9,685 bases of DNA, from the NCBI GenBank assembly GCA_003208695.1, contig QCVY01000036.1, positions 1-9,685 of the forward strand, written 5' to 3'. Below, piece by piece: positions 1 through 7,924 of this stretch. Numbering within the stretch: position 1 is the first letter of the stretch; each line of letters opens with the position of its first letter. A model generated the notes under the pieces. The model was not told where the DNA came from, made no database searches, and saw only the letters and a list, made by a program, of their open reading frames with translations. A program made the translations under genes and the position numbers. Source of the stretch: Prochlorococcus sp. AG-686-P16 (lineage in GTDB: Bacteria; Cyanobacteriota; Cyanobacteriia; PCC-6307; Cyanobiaceae).

Positions 1-1228
1 GTTTTGAAAATTTAACAAGAGGCAAGAATAATTTATGATAGCCTATTTGATACTCTTTTGGAAGTGTTTTTGAATGTTTTAACCAAATTTTATTTCTAAA
101 AGATCCAAAGCCATAAGAGTCATTCATCATTGTGCAGACGATTTTACCGCCGCCTCCACTACCACCATTTCCACTACCACCAGACATTGTATCTGCATCT
201 TGTCTTCCTGGACCAGATTGTTGAACATCTCCTGCTACGCCTTGACTTCCTGGACCACTATATGATCCGATACCGCCGCCATCACCACCACCTGTTACAA
301 AATCTGGTGCTCTTGGTGTTGTTACTACTGGTCCTAAAACTTGGTCCATTCCTCCTGGTGCTATATCTCCTGAAACTTCAAAATCATCTATACCTGTTGC
401 AACATCTAAAGCTGATGGTTCTTCATCTTCTGCATCAAATACTGTTCCAGTTACTACAGGTGAATCTCCATAAACAGTTTCATCTTTTGGTTCATCTGGC
501 ATCACTGTTTCAATTCCTGTTTTAATAAGACCAAGAGGCAGATCAAAAATATTACCTGCACCCATTGTTATTATATCTAATGGAGTTATATCTAAAAAAG
601 GTTGTTTAATTTCTGTATCAATTCCGTAGAGATCTGCATAAGATTGATCAACTTCTGCTTGTCCTTCTTGATCTAAAGCTTCGTAATCTACTCCGAACGA
701 TCTATCAGCATACTGTCTAACGTCAGGTAAATCTCTTCCACCTGTATCTGCTAGTGTGTCTATTTTTTCTATTGGATCAGCTCCAGTTCCTGCAACATCC
801 GTTATGTCGCCAGGTGCATATGTATCACCAGTTACAGGATCTGTAATAACATAATCTCCGTGTGGACCAGATATAGGTGCGCCTCCTGGTAAAGTGGGAG
901 GTGTTAATACATTAGGTTCTGTTTCTATAAATGGAGGTGTTGATTCCGTGCCAATAGGATCTATTGGAATGTCTGCTCCTCCAGTGCCTATATCTACAAT
1001 TCCAGTTTCAACAGGAGCCATTGCTTCTACAGGTTCTTCTATCGGTGCTTCGGTGTAAGTTAAAAAATTAGGATCTCCAAATCCTGTATAGTATTGAGCT
1101 GTACCTGTACCTTGTGCAATGTCTGAAAGATAGTCTTCACCAAAAGCAATTTGCCTTAGTCTATCTAGTTCAGGATTTTGTTCTGCAACTTGTTCTGGTG
1201 TTAAATTTAAAATATCTGTTATAGCCAT
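1..1228 (-). CDS. Acidic multi-part phage protein (partial, runs off the left edge), function unknown
   Basis: An open frame of 409 codons with no stop before the window edge, starting MAITDILNLTPEQVAEQNPE. Its ATG overlaps the giant gene's TAA by one base (TAATG), which supports both frame and start. Residues 26-154 contain no Lys or Arg at all and are rich in Asp, Glu, Pro, Gly and Thr. Residues about 211-238 are more hydrophobic (FLDITPLDIITMGAGNIFDL). Residues about 318-361 form a Gly/Ser/Gln linker with GGSGNGGSGGGG. From K362 the composition changes sharply to a basic, aromatic module: KIVCTMMND, YGFGSFRNKIWLKHSK, then YQIGYHKLFLPLVKFSK at the edge. I recall this terminal module at the C-termini of assorted marine phage structural-region proteins, so little may be missing, but its role is not known to me. 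An extended virion or tail-associated protein is inferred from context. The plus-strand frame over 130-525 is a shadow of this gene. Confidence 0.78.
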   Translation of the reverse strand, partial: MAITDILNLTPEQVAEQNPELDRLRQIAFGEDYLSDIAQGTGTAQYYTGFGDPNFLTYTEAPIEEPVEAMAPVETGIVDIGTGGADIPIDPIGTESTPPFIETEPNVLTPPTLPGGAPISGPHGDYVITDPVTGDTYAPGDITDVAGTGADPIEKIDTLADTGGRDLPDVRQYADRSFGVDYEALDQEGQAEVDQSYADLYGIDTEIKQPFLDITPLDIITMGAGNIFDLPLGLIKTGIETVMPDEPKDETVYGDSPVVTGTVFDAEDEEPSALDVATGIDDFEVSGDIAPGGMDQVLGPVVTTPRAPDFVTGGGDGGGIGSYSGPGSQGVAGDVQQSGPGRQDADTMSGGSGNGGSGGGGKIVCTMMNDSYGFGSFRNKIWLKHSKTLPKEYQIGYHKLFLPLVKFSK

Positions 1229-4200
1229 TATGCTTTTGCCATTCCTCTTTGTCTTAATCTTATTAGTTGTTCTTCAGGTGATAATAAAGTCTTCTCAATT
1301 TGTGTCAACCCTGTTTGCATAACATTAGCGTTAACTCTCATATCTTGTATAGCGTTTGCATCTACAGGTGGAGTTAGAGGTGCCTGTTGAGAAGTTTGTG
1401 ATGCTTTTACAGGTGGTATTTCTTCGTTTCTAAGTTTTGAAACCCATTCGTTACTATTGTAATATTTATTAAAGTCATAATTAAATATTCTTTTAACGGG
1501 TTCAGGTTCTGCCAACCATATTTGAATGACTATATCTTCTTGAGTAGGACCGCTATTTGGTTGAACAGGCATGCTACCATTTTGCATACCAACACGTCCT
1601 CCTTCAGAAAAACCTTCTGTTGTAGGATAAAGTTTTAATTGTTCCGTCAATACATTAGTATTTCTATTTCTATCAATAATATCATTTATCGTAGGTAACG
1701 CTTGAAAATAAGGATTAGGAGTATCTGTTCCTTCTTTTTCATTTAAGTCTCTAGTAATTTCATTCATTCTTGTTATAAAAAATTGATTGGGTCTTTTGGG
1801 AGTATATACTCCTCTTATTATTTCATTAAAAAGTTGCTTGTTAATTCCTTTTCTTTTAACCTTTTCTCTAATTTTATATTCAGGAACACCTAGTTTTCTA
1901 GCTGCTTCTATATTTTGATACATCTCTTTCATTTCTGCTAATTTTCTAGTTTCAGAATAACCATATGTATCTATAAGTGTTTCCGGAGAAACTCTTCCTC
2001 CTCTTAACAAACTTCCTGTAAATAAATTATTTGCATTTTTTAATCTAGAATTAAATCTAGTCGTCATAAATGTTAAACCTTTTTCAGGATTAATTTGTAT
2101 AGGTCTAAAACCAAACAAACCTTTAATTTCATCATCTAATTCAAAAGTTTCTCCATATTTAGGATCTGCTTTTCCAAGAGCTGTTCTTGTTACTCTTTTA
2201 ATTTGTTGATAGGAGCCAGGTTGAAGTGATTTAGCTATGTGAAAAATTCCTTTTTGTACTTTTACAAAAGAATCATCAGCAGGTTGCCATATCTTTCTAC
2301 CATTTTTTCCTATTCCTTGTCTTAATGTAGAATCAATAAGTGCTTCTGTAAAAATAGATTCGGAAGCAAATGGTTCTAATAATTCCACTGCCCCTTCCGT
2401 CATTCCTTCTCCTAATGCTTGAGCTAGAGATGATTTTGTAACATCAGAATCAGCTATTCTATTTGCGACTGCTCTAAAAGGTCTTGTTAAAACATCATAA
2501 GCGTTAGTGTAACTAAAGTCGACATATTTTAAATAGCCGTTTTCATCTCTACTTACTGGAAGTAAGGTAGAATTTTTAGACCATTCAGGTACAAATTTTC
2601 TTAGTGCAGACATTTCTTTTTCATCTACATTATTTTTTGCTTTATAAAACTCTGTAAGAGCTTTTGGTAATCCTAATACAGTAGAACCAAAACCAAATAA
2701 TCTTTGATAACCAATATTTCTTATAGATGGAATACCACTAGTAATTTCTTCTATAGCTTGAGCCATAATATTATTACCCGTTCTCATAACTTCTAAAGGA
2801 AAAGCAATAAAGTTTCCATAAGGTGTTTGTCTTAAAGCTCTACCTGTTCTACCCACATAGTTATAATTGGGAACTTGGTTACGAACTAAACTGCCACCAA
2901 TTTCATCTAAAAATCCTTCAAAAGATTCTGCTGCAATGTCTTGTCTCTTAACTATTTTTCTAAAAAATTTTGCAGAGTTTTCTAAAGCTTCTTCCCCTAA
3001 ATCTAAATTTTTTGCAAGAGCTGCAAATTCAGGATCAACTGCGCCTGTAGGTAAAAATCTATCTGGTGATTCCATAAGTTGTTTATAATTTTTTTCATTT
3101 ATTTTTAGCCCATTTAATACATTTTCGTATCTTCCTCTTTCAACACCCCAATTTAAAGCTTTCCAAAAATCATCCTCTTTCATATAAAGTTCTTGAGCTT
3201 TAGAAAACGCTGTTTTTACTCCTGCTATATTTTTATCAAGAGCGGTGCTCATAGCTTGATAGGCTTTTTTATCCATTAGAGCGGGATCTTTTGCAATATC
3301 TTTTAATAGTTGTTCTGTTTCTCTGGCACCTACAGCACTAGATAACACATCTACTCTTTGCATTCTTCTTCTTAACATAGCATACGGAGCAGAAACTTTT
3401 CCACCGAAAGTTCCTTTTAAACTTGTACCATACGCTTGACTCACTAAACCTTTACCTCCTAAAAGTTTAGGTGCTAAAGCAGAAAAATTTCCATACGATG
3501 GAAAAAATATTCCATTGGCTCCGGCAAAAGCTCCTGCACTAATAAAATTACGTATGTGAGTTACAGGAGATAAAATTGTTTTAGCTACTTGAGAACCCGC
3601 TTTAGGTAAAAGAATTGCCAGTTTATACGCTGTTCCTATATCACTTCGATTTAAAATATTTGAAGTCACATCAAACATAGGATCATAAAGCGTTTTCTTT
3701 ATATATTTTCCATCTAAAGGAGTTAAAGTTAAATTTTCAGCTGTGTTTTTATTATATATCTTTGGTGATTCATATTTTTTAAATCTTGGATCATTTACAG
3801 CTCCTTGTCCGTATTTATCAGTAAGCTCATTTTTAGTAAAAATAAATTGACTTGCATCTTTTTTACCTTTTAACAATGCAATTTGATCATCAATTGCTTT
3901 TATTTGTTCCTTAGTTACTGCTTGTGCTTTGCTTATTTGTAAAACTTTCATTTGGTTAACAAATTCTGCTCCAGAACCTAAGTTATCAACTTGTCTTAAA
4001 TATCTCATTGTATTATTTAAATTAGCTATTTTCATAACTGAAGAATAAAAACTGTAAGAGGGATCTTTAATTACTCCTGCTAGCTCTCTTTGCCAAGGAC
4101 GTAAAACTTTTTCTTTTAAAGCATCTGTTCTTACTTGAATTCCTTCTATTTCCACAGCCACTTTTGGATCTTTAGGTTTTTGTGTAGGAGCTTCTAATTC

Positions 4201-5907
4201 AATTTTAGTTGATTTTATATCTTTAGCGGTAGGTTTAGTCATAACCGTTTTAGCACCATTTTGAAATTCTTTAGCGGCTACATCTATTTCATCAATGGAT
4301 CTTGATTTTAAAAAAGATTGCACCTCTTTTTCAGCTTGATTAAACGCATTTCTAGTAACACCTTTTGGAACAGTATCTCCAGGTTTTAAATTATTTGTTG
4401 CTCTATATTGGTTTTCAGCTTCTTCTACAAAAAGTTTTTTAGCATTATTAATTTGTTCCCCAGTTACAGGATATTTTTTAAGAGGATTACTTCTATTAAA
4501 TATTTTATATTCTGTAGTAAAATAAGTACCTATATTAGCTCTTACCGTTTTAGCTAAATCTTCGGGAAGAGTTTGACCTATTGTATCTAAATTTAAATTA
4601 TCAATTTCTCTTCTAACTTTTAATATAGAATTAGTAATTCGTTCAGGATCTCCACCTTTTGCTTTAATTTGATTTCTGAGTTTTTCTAATGAATCAGCAT
4701 ACTTTATTTTTCCATTTTCAATTTTATAGTAATCACTTTTTCTAAACTCTCTTCTTTTTCCTTCGTCAAATAATTTTAATACTTCGTCTTTACTTTCTTT
4801 TTGTAATAAACTTTCTCCTCTTCCTTCAAGTATTTTTCTAGCTTGTTCCATAAATTTTTCTTCTTTAGCAACACTTGTTAAACCAGAATCTTTCAACCAA
4901 TCTTTTTCAACAATAGCATATGCTTCTTTTAAATCTTTTGTAAATCTTTTAGATACGTTTCGTGCTGCTTCGTCTCTTACGGCTGTGTCTGCTATTGCTG
5001 CTCTTTTATTTTGGAATAAATCTGTTGTTCCTGGTCCTTGTTTTCTTAATCCTAGCCAATATTTTTCGATTAAACCTCTTAAACCTGTTCCATATTCATC
5101 TAGTCCTGTTTCTACAAATTCAAATTCATTTTTAAGTGTAGAAGATGAGACACTCATATCTTTAACTTGTCTTTCAGTTAATATTTCGCCTATTTTTTCT
5201 CCTCTTGCTCCTTCTACTTTTCTTACATAATTACCTGTAGGTTTATGTAGTTTACCTACACCAGTACCAACTCCTGCGATAGCAAGATTAAATAAAGCTC
5301 CTTCTGTACCAAATTTTAATCTATTTAATAATCTTCTACCTGCTTCATCTCTACCTTCTTTATCAACACTTTTATCCATCATGGTAACAGCAAAAGGTTC
5401 AAGAGATGTTCCTCTAGCCATATCAGCAAACGTTCCAATATCTTGATCAGCTACAAAAGCTTCTCCAATACCTCCTCCGATAATTGCCCCTGTTTTAGGA
5501 CCAATTATTTTTTCACCAATTTTTGTTAAATTAAATAATCTATTAGCTTGTTTAGCGTCGACTGCTCTTTTAGCTAATTTTTTTGCTAGACTTCTTCCAG
5601 CTCTTATACCAAGAGCGCCGCCACCTAAAGCAACGGGACCTATTTGAGCTAAAGCTTGAAAAACTTTACCAACAGTTCGTGCTTCAGCTTCATCGTCAAA
5701 AGGATTGACTTCATCAAACCATTCGTCAACTTCTTTAGCTTTATCGGTATCTCCAATTAAATCGAAAACTTCTGCACCTAGTGATACAAAACCTTTGGGA
5801 ATATTCCAAAGACCTGTTGCAACTCCTGCTAATGCAGATTCAAAGAAACCAACATCATCGTCAGTGGTTTTAGAAGAGCCAAAATATTCTTCAACCGTTT
5901 GTGGCAT
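1228..5907 (-). CDS. Giant 1559-residue virion protein, probable internal/ejection protein
   Basis: A single uninterrupted frame starting MPQTVEEYFGSSKTTDDDVG. The first ~220 residues alternate glycine-rich hydrophobic segments (about 21-52, 85-105, 139-160 and 200-218) with basic helices such as RSLAKKLAKRA; a motif EVNPFDDEAEARTVGK lies at 66-81. Residues about 225-760 are long, charged and mostly helical. Around 765-810 a less polar stretch contains ILSPVTHIRNFISAGAFAGA; 'P-x-T-H-x-R-N' is, from memory, recurrent in very large phage proteins. Helical and mixed segments follow, and near the end is FSEGGRVGMQNGS (1434-1446), a tag like those in the neighbours. No lysozyme, transglycosylase, polymerase or protease motif was recognised. 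Size, N-terminal membrane-like segments and a place after tail genes fit a podoviral internal virion protein delivered with DNA, but a giant polyvalent or tail protein is not excluded. Base use is extreme: samples are 25-27% GC with about one codon in twenty ending in G/C. It has its own AGGAGG site and ends in a TAATG overlap. Confidence 0.75.
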   Translation of the reverse strand: MPQTVEEYFGSSKTTDDDVGFFESALAGVATGLWNIPKGFVSLGAEVFDLIGDTDKAKEVDEWFDEVNPFDDEAEARTVGKVFQALAQIGPVALGGGALGIRAGRSLAKKLAKRAVDAKQANRLFNLTKIGEKIIGPKTGAIIGGGIGEAFVADQDIGTFADMARGTSLEPFAVTMMDKSVDKEGRDEAGRRLLNRLKFGTEGALFNLAIAGVGTGVGKLHKPTGNYVRKVEGARGEKIGEILTERQVKDMSVSSSTLKNEFEFVETGLDEYGTGLRGLIEKYWLGLRKQGPGTTDLFQNKRAAIADTAVRDEAARNVSKRFTKDLKEAYAIVEKDWLKDSGLTSVAKEEKFMEQARKILEGRGESLLQKESKDEVLKLFDEGKRREFRKSDYYKIENGKIKYADSLEKLRNQIKAKGGDPERITNSILKVRREIDNLNLDTIGQTLPEDLAKTVRANIGTYFTTEYKIFNRSNPLKKYPVTGEQINNAKKLFVEEAENQYRATNNLKPGDTVPKGVTRNAFNQAEKEVQSFLKSRSIDEIDVAAKEFQNGAKTVMTKPTAKDIKSTKIELEAPTQKPKDPKVAVEIEGIQVRTDALKEKVLRPWQRELAGVIKDPSYSFYSSVMKIANLNNTMRYLRQVDNLGSGAEFVNQMKVLQISKAQAVTKEQIKAIDDQIALLKGKKDASQFIFTKNELTDKYGQGAVNDPRFKKYESPKIYNKNTAENLTLTPLDGKYIKKTLYDPMFDVTSNILNRSDIGTAYKLAILLPKAGSQVAKTILSPVTHIRNFISAGAFAGANGIFFPSYGNFSALAPKLLGGKGLVSQAYGTSLKGTFGGKVSAPYAMLRRRMQRVDVLSSAVGARETEQLLKDIAKDPALMDKKAYQAMSTALDKNIAGVKTAFSKAQELYMKEDDFWKALNWGVERGRYENVLNGLKINEKNYKQLMESPDRFLPTGAVDPEFAALAKNLDLGEEALENSAKFFRKIVKRQDIAAESFEGFLDEIGGSLVRNQVPNYNYVGRTGRALRQTPYGNFIAFPLEVMRTGNNIMAQAIEEITSGIPSIRNIGYQRLFGFGSTVLGLPKALTEFYKAKNNVDEKEMSALRKFVPEWSKNSTLLPVSRDENGYLKYVDFSYTNAYDVLTRPFRAVANRIADSDVTKSSLAQALGEGMTEGAVELLEPFASESIFTEALIDSTLRQGIGKNGRKIWQPADDSFVKVQKGIFHIAKSLQPGSYQQIKRVTRTALGKADPKYGETFELDDEIKGLFGFRPIQINPEKGLTFMTTRFNSRLKNANNLFTGSLLRGGRVSPETLIDTYGYSETRKLAEMKEMYQNIEAARKLGVPEYKIREKVKRKGINKQLFNEIIRGVYTPKRPNQFFITRMNEITRDLNEKEGTDTPNPYFQALPTINDIIDRNRNTNVLTEQLKLYPTTEGFSEGGRVGMQNGSMPVQPNSGPTQEDIVIQIWLAEPEPVKRIFNYDFNKYYNSNEWVSKLRNEEIPPVKASQTSQQAPLTPPVDANAIQDMRVNANVMQTGLTQIEKTLLSPEEQLIRLRQRGMAKA

Positions 5908-5910
5908 TTA

Positions 5911-5916
5911 TCCTCC
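5911..5916 (-). promoter_or_regulatory. Strong Shine-Dalgarno AGGAGG of the giant gene, overlapping the upstream stop
   Basis: On the minus strand the junction reads GTATAGGAGGATAAATG. AGGAGG starts on the last base of the preceding TAG stop and sits four bases before the giant gene's ATG. It is the best ribosome-binding match seen in the window and fixes that start. The other junctions rely on one-base stop/start overlaps with weaker or more distant purine runs. Confidence 0.85.
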
Positions 5917-7013
5917 TATACTTCTTTTTGTGACTGCCATTCTTTTAAAGAATAAATGGTTCCGTCTTTAACTACTTTTAAATCTCCTTCATCTGTATAG
6001 AAATATTTAGGTCCTTTTATTTTAGTAATTTCTTTAGCTTCTTTAGGCATTTCCTTATTAAATTTACCTGCTAATTCAGAATTACTCATTCTTAAATTAT
6101 CTAATTTTTCAGCCACTTTATAAGCAGTTTCATAAGTTAAAGAAGATCTTCCTGTTATATCTTTTGCTATATTATCTATTCTTGAAGCATCAATTGACCT
6201 GTCGGTAGCTGTTGGTCCTTTCATTCTGTTCATAGCTGCTTGCATAGCCAACATTTTAGGAACTTGTTTAGCTTGTCTTTCTTCAGCAGAAATTTTACTT
6301 AAGTCTTCTAATGGTTTTTCTGCTGCTCTACCAATTGTTCCTGTTAAATCTCCTCCAGGTTGAGCTAATACTCCTGAACTAAATTTAGCTAATGCTAGCC
6401 ACTTGTCTCTTGATGCTGCATCCGAGTCAGGTCCTAATTGTTCTTGAATGACAGGTAAATATTCATCAAAATATTTTTCAAACTGACTTTTTGTGTCTAC
6501 AACTCCACTTGTATCTAATTCGTTTTCTGTAGTTGTTGTTTCTGGTTTTTCTACTATGGCATCGTCAGAAACATCTAAACCTTTAGCTTTTCTTTCAGCC
6601 ACTTGTTTTTTCATTTTTTCTATAAGAGGTTCCTTAAAATATTTTTCTCCTTGAGGAGTTTGATAAAAATCATATAGCGCTTGTTTTCCTTCATCATAAC
6701 CTGAAACTAAAGATCCTTCTTCAGGAAAAGTTATGGGATCTTGTCTTTTAATAAAGCTTTGATACTTATCTTCTATTTTTGGTAATGTTAAATAAGGAAG
6801 ACCTTGAACTTGTATACGTTCTAAAATTTCTTCTGGTGTCGCTGGTCCATCAGCATATCCACGTCTTGGAACAATACCCGACATAATACCATTCATACCG
6901 CCACCTCTATAACCAGGTCGAATAGCTGTTACACCACCACCTCGATACGAGGGTCTTGCTGTTTGTGACAAGCCACCTTTTCTAAACATCGGTCTTGTTA
7001 ATATTCTAGCCAT
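5916..7013 (-). CDS. 365-residue virion-region protein with N-terminal RPxYRGGG repeats, function unknown
   Basis: The N-terminus is Arg/Gly-rich: MARILTRPMFRKGGLSQTA, two 12-residue repeats (20-31 and 32-43), then IVPRRGYADGP (47-57). It resembles the N-terminal VPRQGY tag and the internal GGGVTA of the 342-residue protein. Residues about 60-190 are charged and mostly helical, with an acidic Thr/Glu stretch near 155-170. Around 195-240 is DAASRDKWLALAKFSSGVLA followed by QPGGDLTGTIGRAA and a basic helical segment. This resembles, from memory, a 'W-x-x-(L)-A-x-(F)...(L/M)-A-x-P-GG...G-x-A' module in many phage structural-region proteins. The C-terminal part (about 330-360) looks like a small beta unit (PKYFYTDEGDLKVVKDGTIY). 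No catalytic motif or clear membrane helix was recognised. The start is supported by the TAATG overlap with the 303-residue gene and the MARI N-terminus; upstream there is only a distant AGGAAA. It ends in TAG, within the Shine-Dalgarno sequence of the giant gene. Confidence 0.78.
   Translation of the reverse strand: MARILTRPMFRKGGLSQTARPSYRGGGVTAIRPGYRGGGMNGIMSGIVPRRGYADGPATPEEILERIQVQGLPYLTLPKIEDKYQSFIKRQDPITFPEEGSLVSGYDEGKQALYDFYQTPQGEKYFKEPLIEKMKKQVAERKAKGLDVSDDAIVEKPETTTTENELDTSGVVDTKSQFEKYFDEYLPVIQEQLGPDSDAASRDKWLALAKFSSGVLAQPGGDLTGTIGRAAEKPLEDLSKISAEERQAKQVPKMLAMQAAMNRMKGPTATDRSIDASRIDNIAKDITGRSSLTYETAYKVAEKLDNLRMSNSELAGKFNKEMPKEAKEITKIKGPKYFYTDEGDLKVVKDGTIYSLKEWQSQKEV
6885..6956 (-). 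repeat. Two tandem 36-nt units encoding RPxYRGGG(V/M)xxI
   Basis: Residues 20-31 (RPSYRGGGVTAI) and 32-43 (RPGYRGGGMNGI) of the 365-residue protein form an exact 12-residue period with 8 of 12 residues identical. The two 36-base units match at about 24 of 36 positions, so the protein repeat is better kept than the DNA. This suggests an older duplication under selection rather than a fresh copying event. Confidence 0.8.
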
Positions 7014-7924
7014 TATCTAAATATATTTCCTACTGCACTACCTATCGCTTGAAATGGATTTTTTCCTGTAAGTCCACCATAGATACCTGCAAGGCCTGTA
7101 CCTACACCTAAAGCTGTTTGTAATGGACTTGCACTTGGTGTCATTGTTTGTTGTCCAGAAGGATAGCCTGATATTAATGATGCTACACCTGCACCATATG
7201 TTCCTAATCTTTGGTAAGGTTCATAAGCTGCTGTTTGAGCTGCTTGTCGCTGAGCATCTAGAACCGCTTGCGATTGCGCTTGTTGTGCGCCACCTAAAGT
7301 GCCTAAACCTGAAATTTGTTGTTGTGCTAATTGCTGTGCACCTCCACCTAAAGTTGATTGCAATCCTGCAAGTCCTTGTTGTCTTGCAAAATCTTGTTGC
7401 CTTGCTTGTTGCGCCTGTTGAAATCCCTGTTGTAATAATCCTGCTTGTAATGCTGCTCGATTCTTGTCACTCGTTGATTGATACTCGGATTGAAGAACAC
7501 CTTCTCTGCCACCACCGTATGCTCCAGGTACACCTAAAGCTGCATCAGAAATACTTTGTTGTCTTATAGCTGCTTGCTTATCAAATTCTGCAAGAGCCGT
7601 TGATATAACATCTGATTGATAGGGCGACATGTAAGAAGCAATAGAACCTGCTCCTGTGCCTGCACCCGTTCCCGTTAAAGCAGTTGCTGCATCAGCAGCT
7701 GTTGTTGCTTTTGTTAAAAAAGGTTGGTAAGCACCCAAGCCTGTTGTAGCATCGGTTGCTTGTTGATAGGCTGCGGTTTGTAATGGATCCTGAGCTGCAA
7801 CCGAAGGTGCAAACTTAGAAGTGTCCATTGGTAAAGACGTTAAAGCAGATATCTGCTTACCATAATCTCGACCTAAATCTTCTATAAACTGTGCGGGTAG
7901 TGCTCTTGTTGTTGTTATTGCCAT
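7013..7924 (-). CDS. Gln/Ala/Gly-rich 303-residue structural protein, possible ejection or tail component
   Basis: Starts MAITTTRALPAQFIEDLGRD. The N-terminal third is Ala/Thr-rich. A central segment contains YMSPYQSDVISTALAEFDKQ (from residue 98) and GAYGGGRE (134-141), then a long Gln/Ala-rich helical stretch (about 160-235, for example QQGFQQAQQARQQDFARQQ). The end (about 268-303) is Gly-rich and hydrophobic (ALGVGTGLAGIYGGLTG). From memory, the 'M-[SN]-P-Y-x-x-x-V...A...G-[AV]-[FY]-GG-x-R' pairing is a recurrent signature in phage structural-region proteins, often unassigned or called internal or tail-associated. Coiled-coil plus Gly-rich hydrophobic segments would suit a protein that multimerises and interacts with membrane during DNA delivery, but this is inference. 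GC is raised (45-48% in two 60-base samples), largely explained by Ala, Gly and Gln content. The start has a good GAAGGAAGA upstream and a TAATG overlap with the preceding gene; its own stop overlaps the next gene identically. Confidence 0.8.
   Translation of the reverse strand: MAITTTRALPAQFIEDLGRDYGKQISALTSLPMDTSKFAPSVAAQDPLQTAAYQQATDATTGLGAYQPFLTKATTAADAATALTGTGAGTGAGSIASYMSPYQSDVISTALAEFDKQAAIRQQSISDAALGVPGAYGGGREGVLQSEYQSTSDKNRAALQAGLLQQGFQQAQQARQQDFARQQGLAGLQSTLGGGAQQLAQQQISGLGTLGGAQQAQSQAVLDAQRQAAQTAAYEPYQRLGTYGAGVASLISGYPSGQQTMTPSASPLQTALGVGTGLAGIYGGLTGKNPFQAIGSAVGNIFR

Noticed and set aside
130..525. Plus-strand open frame of 131 codons, Leu/His-rich
   Set aside because: It lies opposite the well-supported acidic minus-strand gene. 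The Leu/His composition is what complements of Gly/Pro/Asp/Thr codons give, and no start context or family resemblance supports it.
2867..3088. Plus-strand frames at 2867-3088, 4985-5230 and 5705-5971
   Set aside because: The first two are wholly, and the third almost wholly, inside the giant minus-strand gene (5705-5971 also crosses into the end of the 365-residue gene). Their Ser/Pro-rich composition is that of an antisense shadow, and they disagree with the single-direction layout.
318..6956. Gly-rich tandem and linker sequences as collagen-like repeats
   Set aside because: The Gly runs are GGG/GGS type without a regular Gly-X-Y period, so a collagen-like fibre is not supported.
7348..7533. 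Minus-strand 61-codon frame rich in Asn/Gln/Arg
   Set aside because: An alternative frame within the 303-residue gene, caused by its CAA/GCA repeats; no independent start signal.
7123..7569. Plus-strand open frame of 148 codons, Leu/Val-rich
   Set aside because: Shadow of the Gln/Ala/Gly-rich 303-residue gene; the repetitive hydrophobic composition follows from complementing its CAA, GCA and GGT codons.
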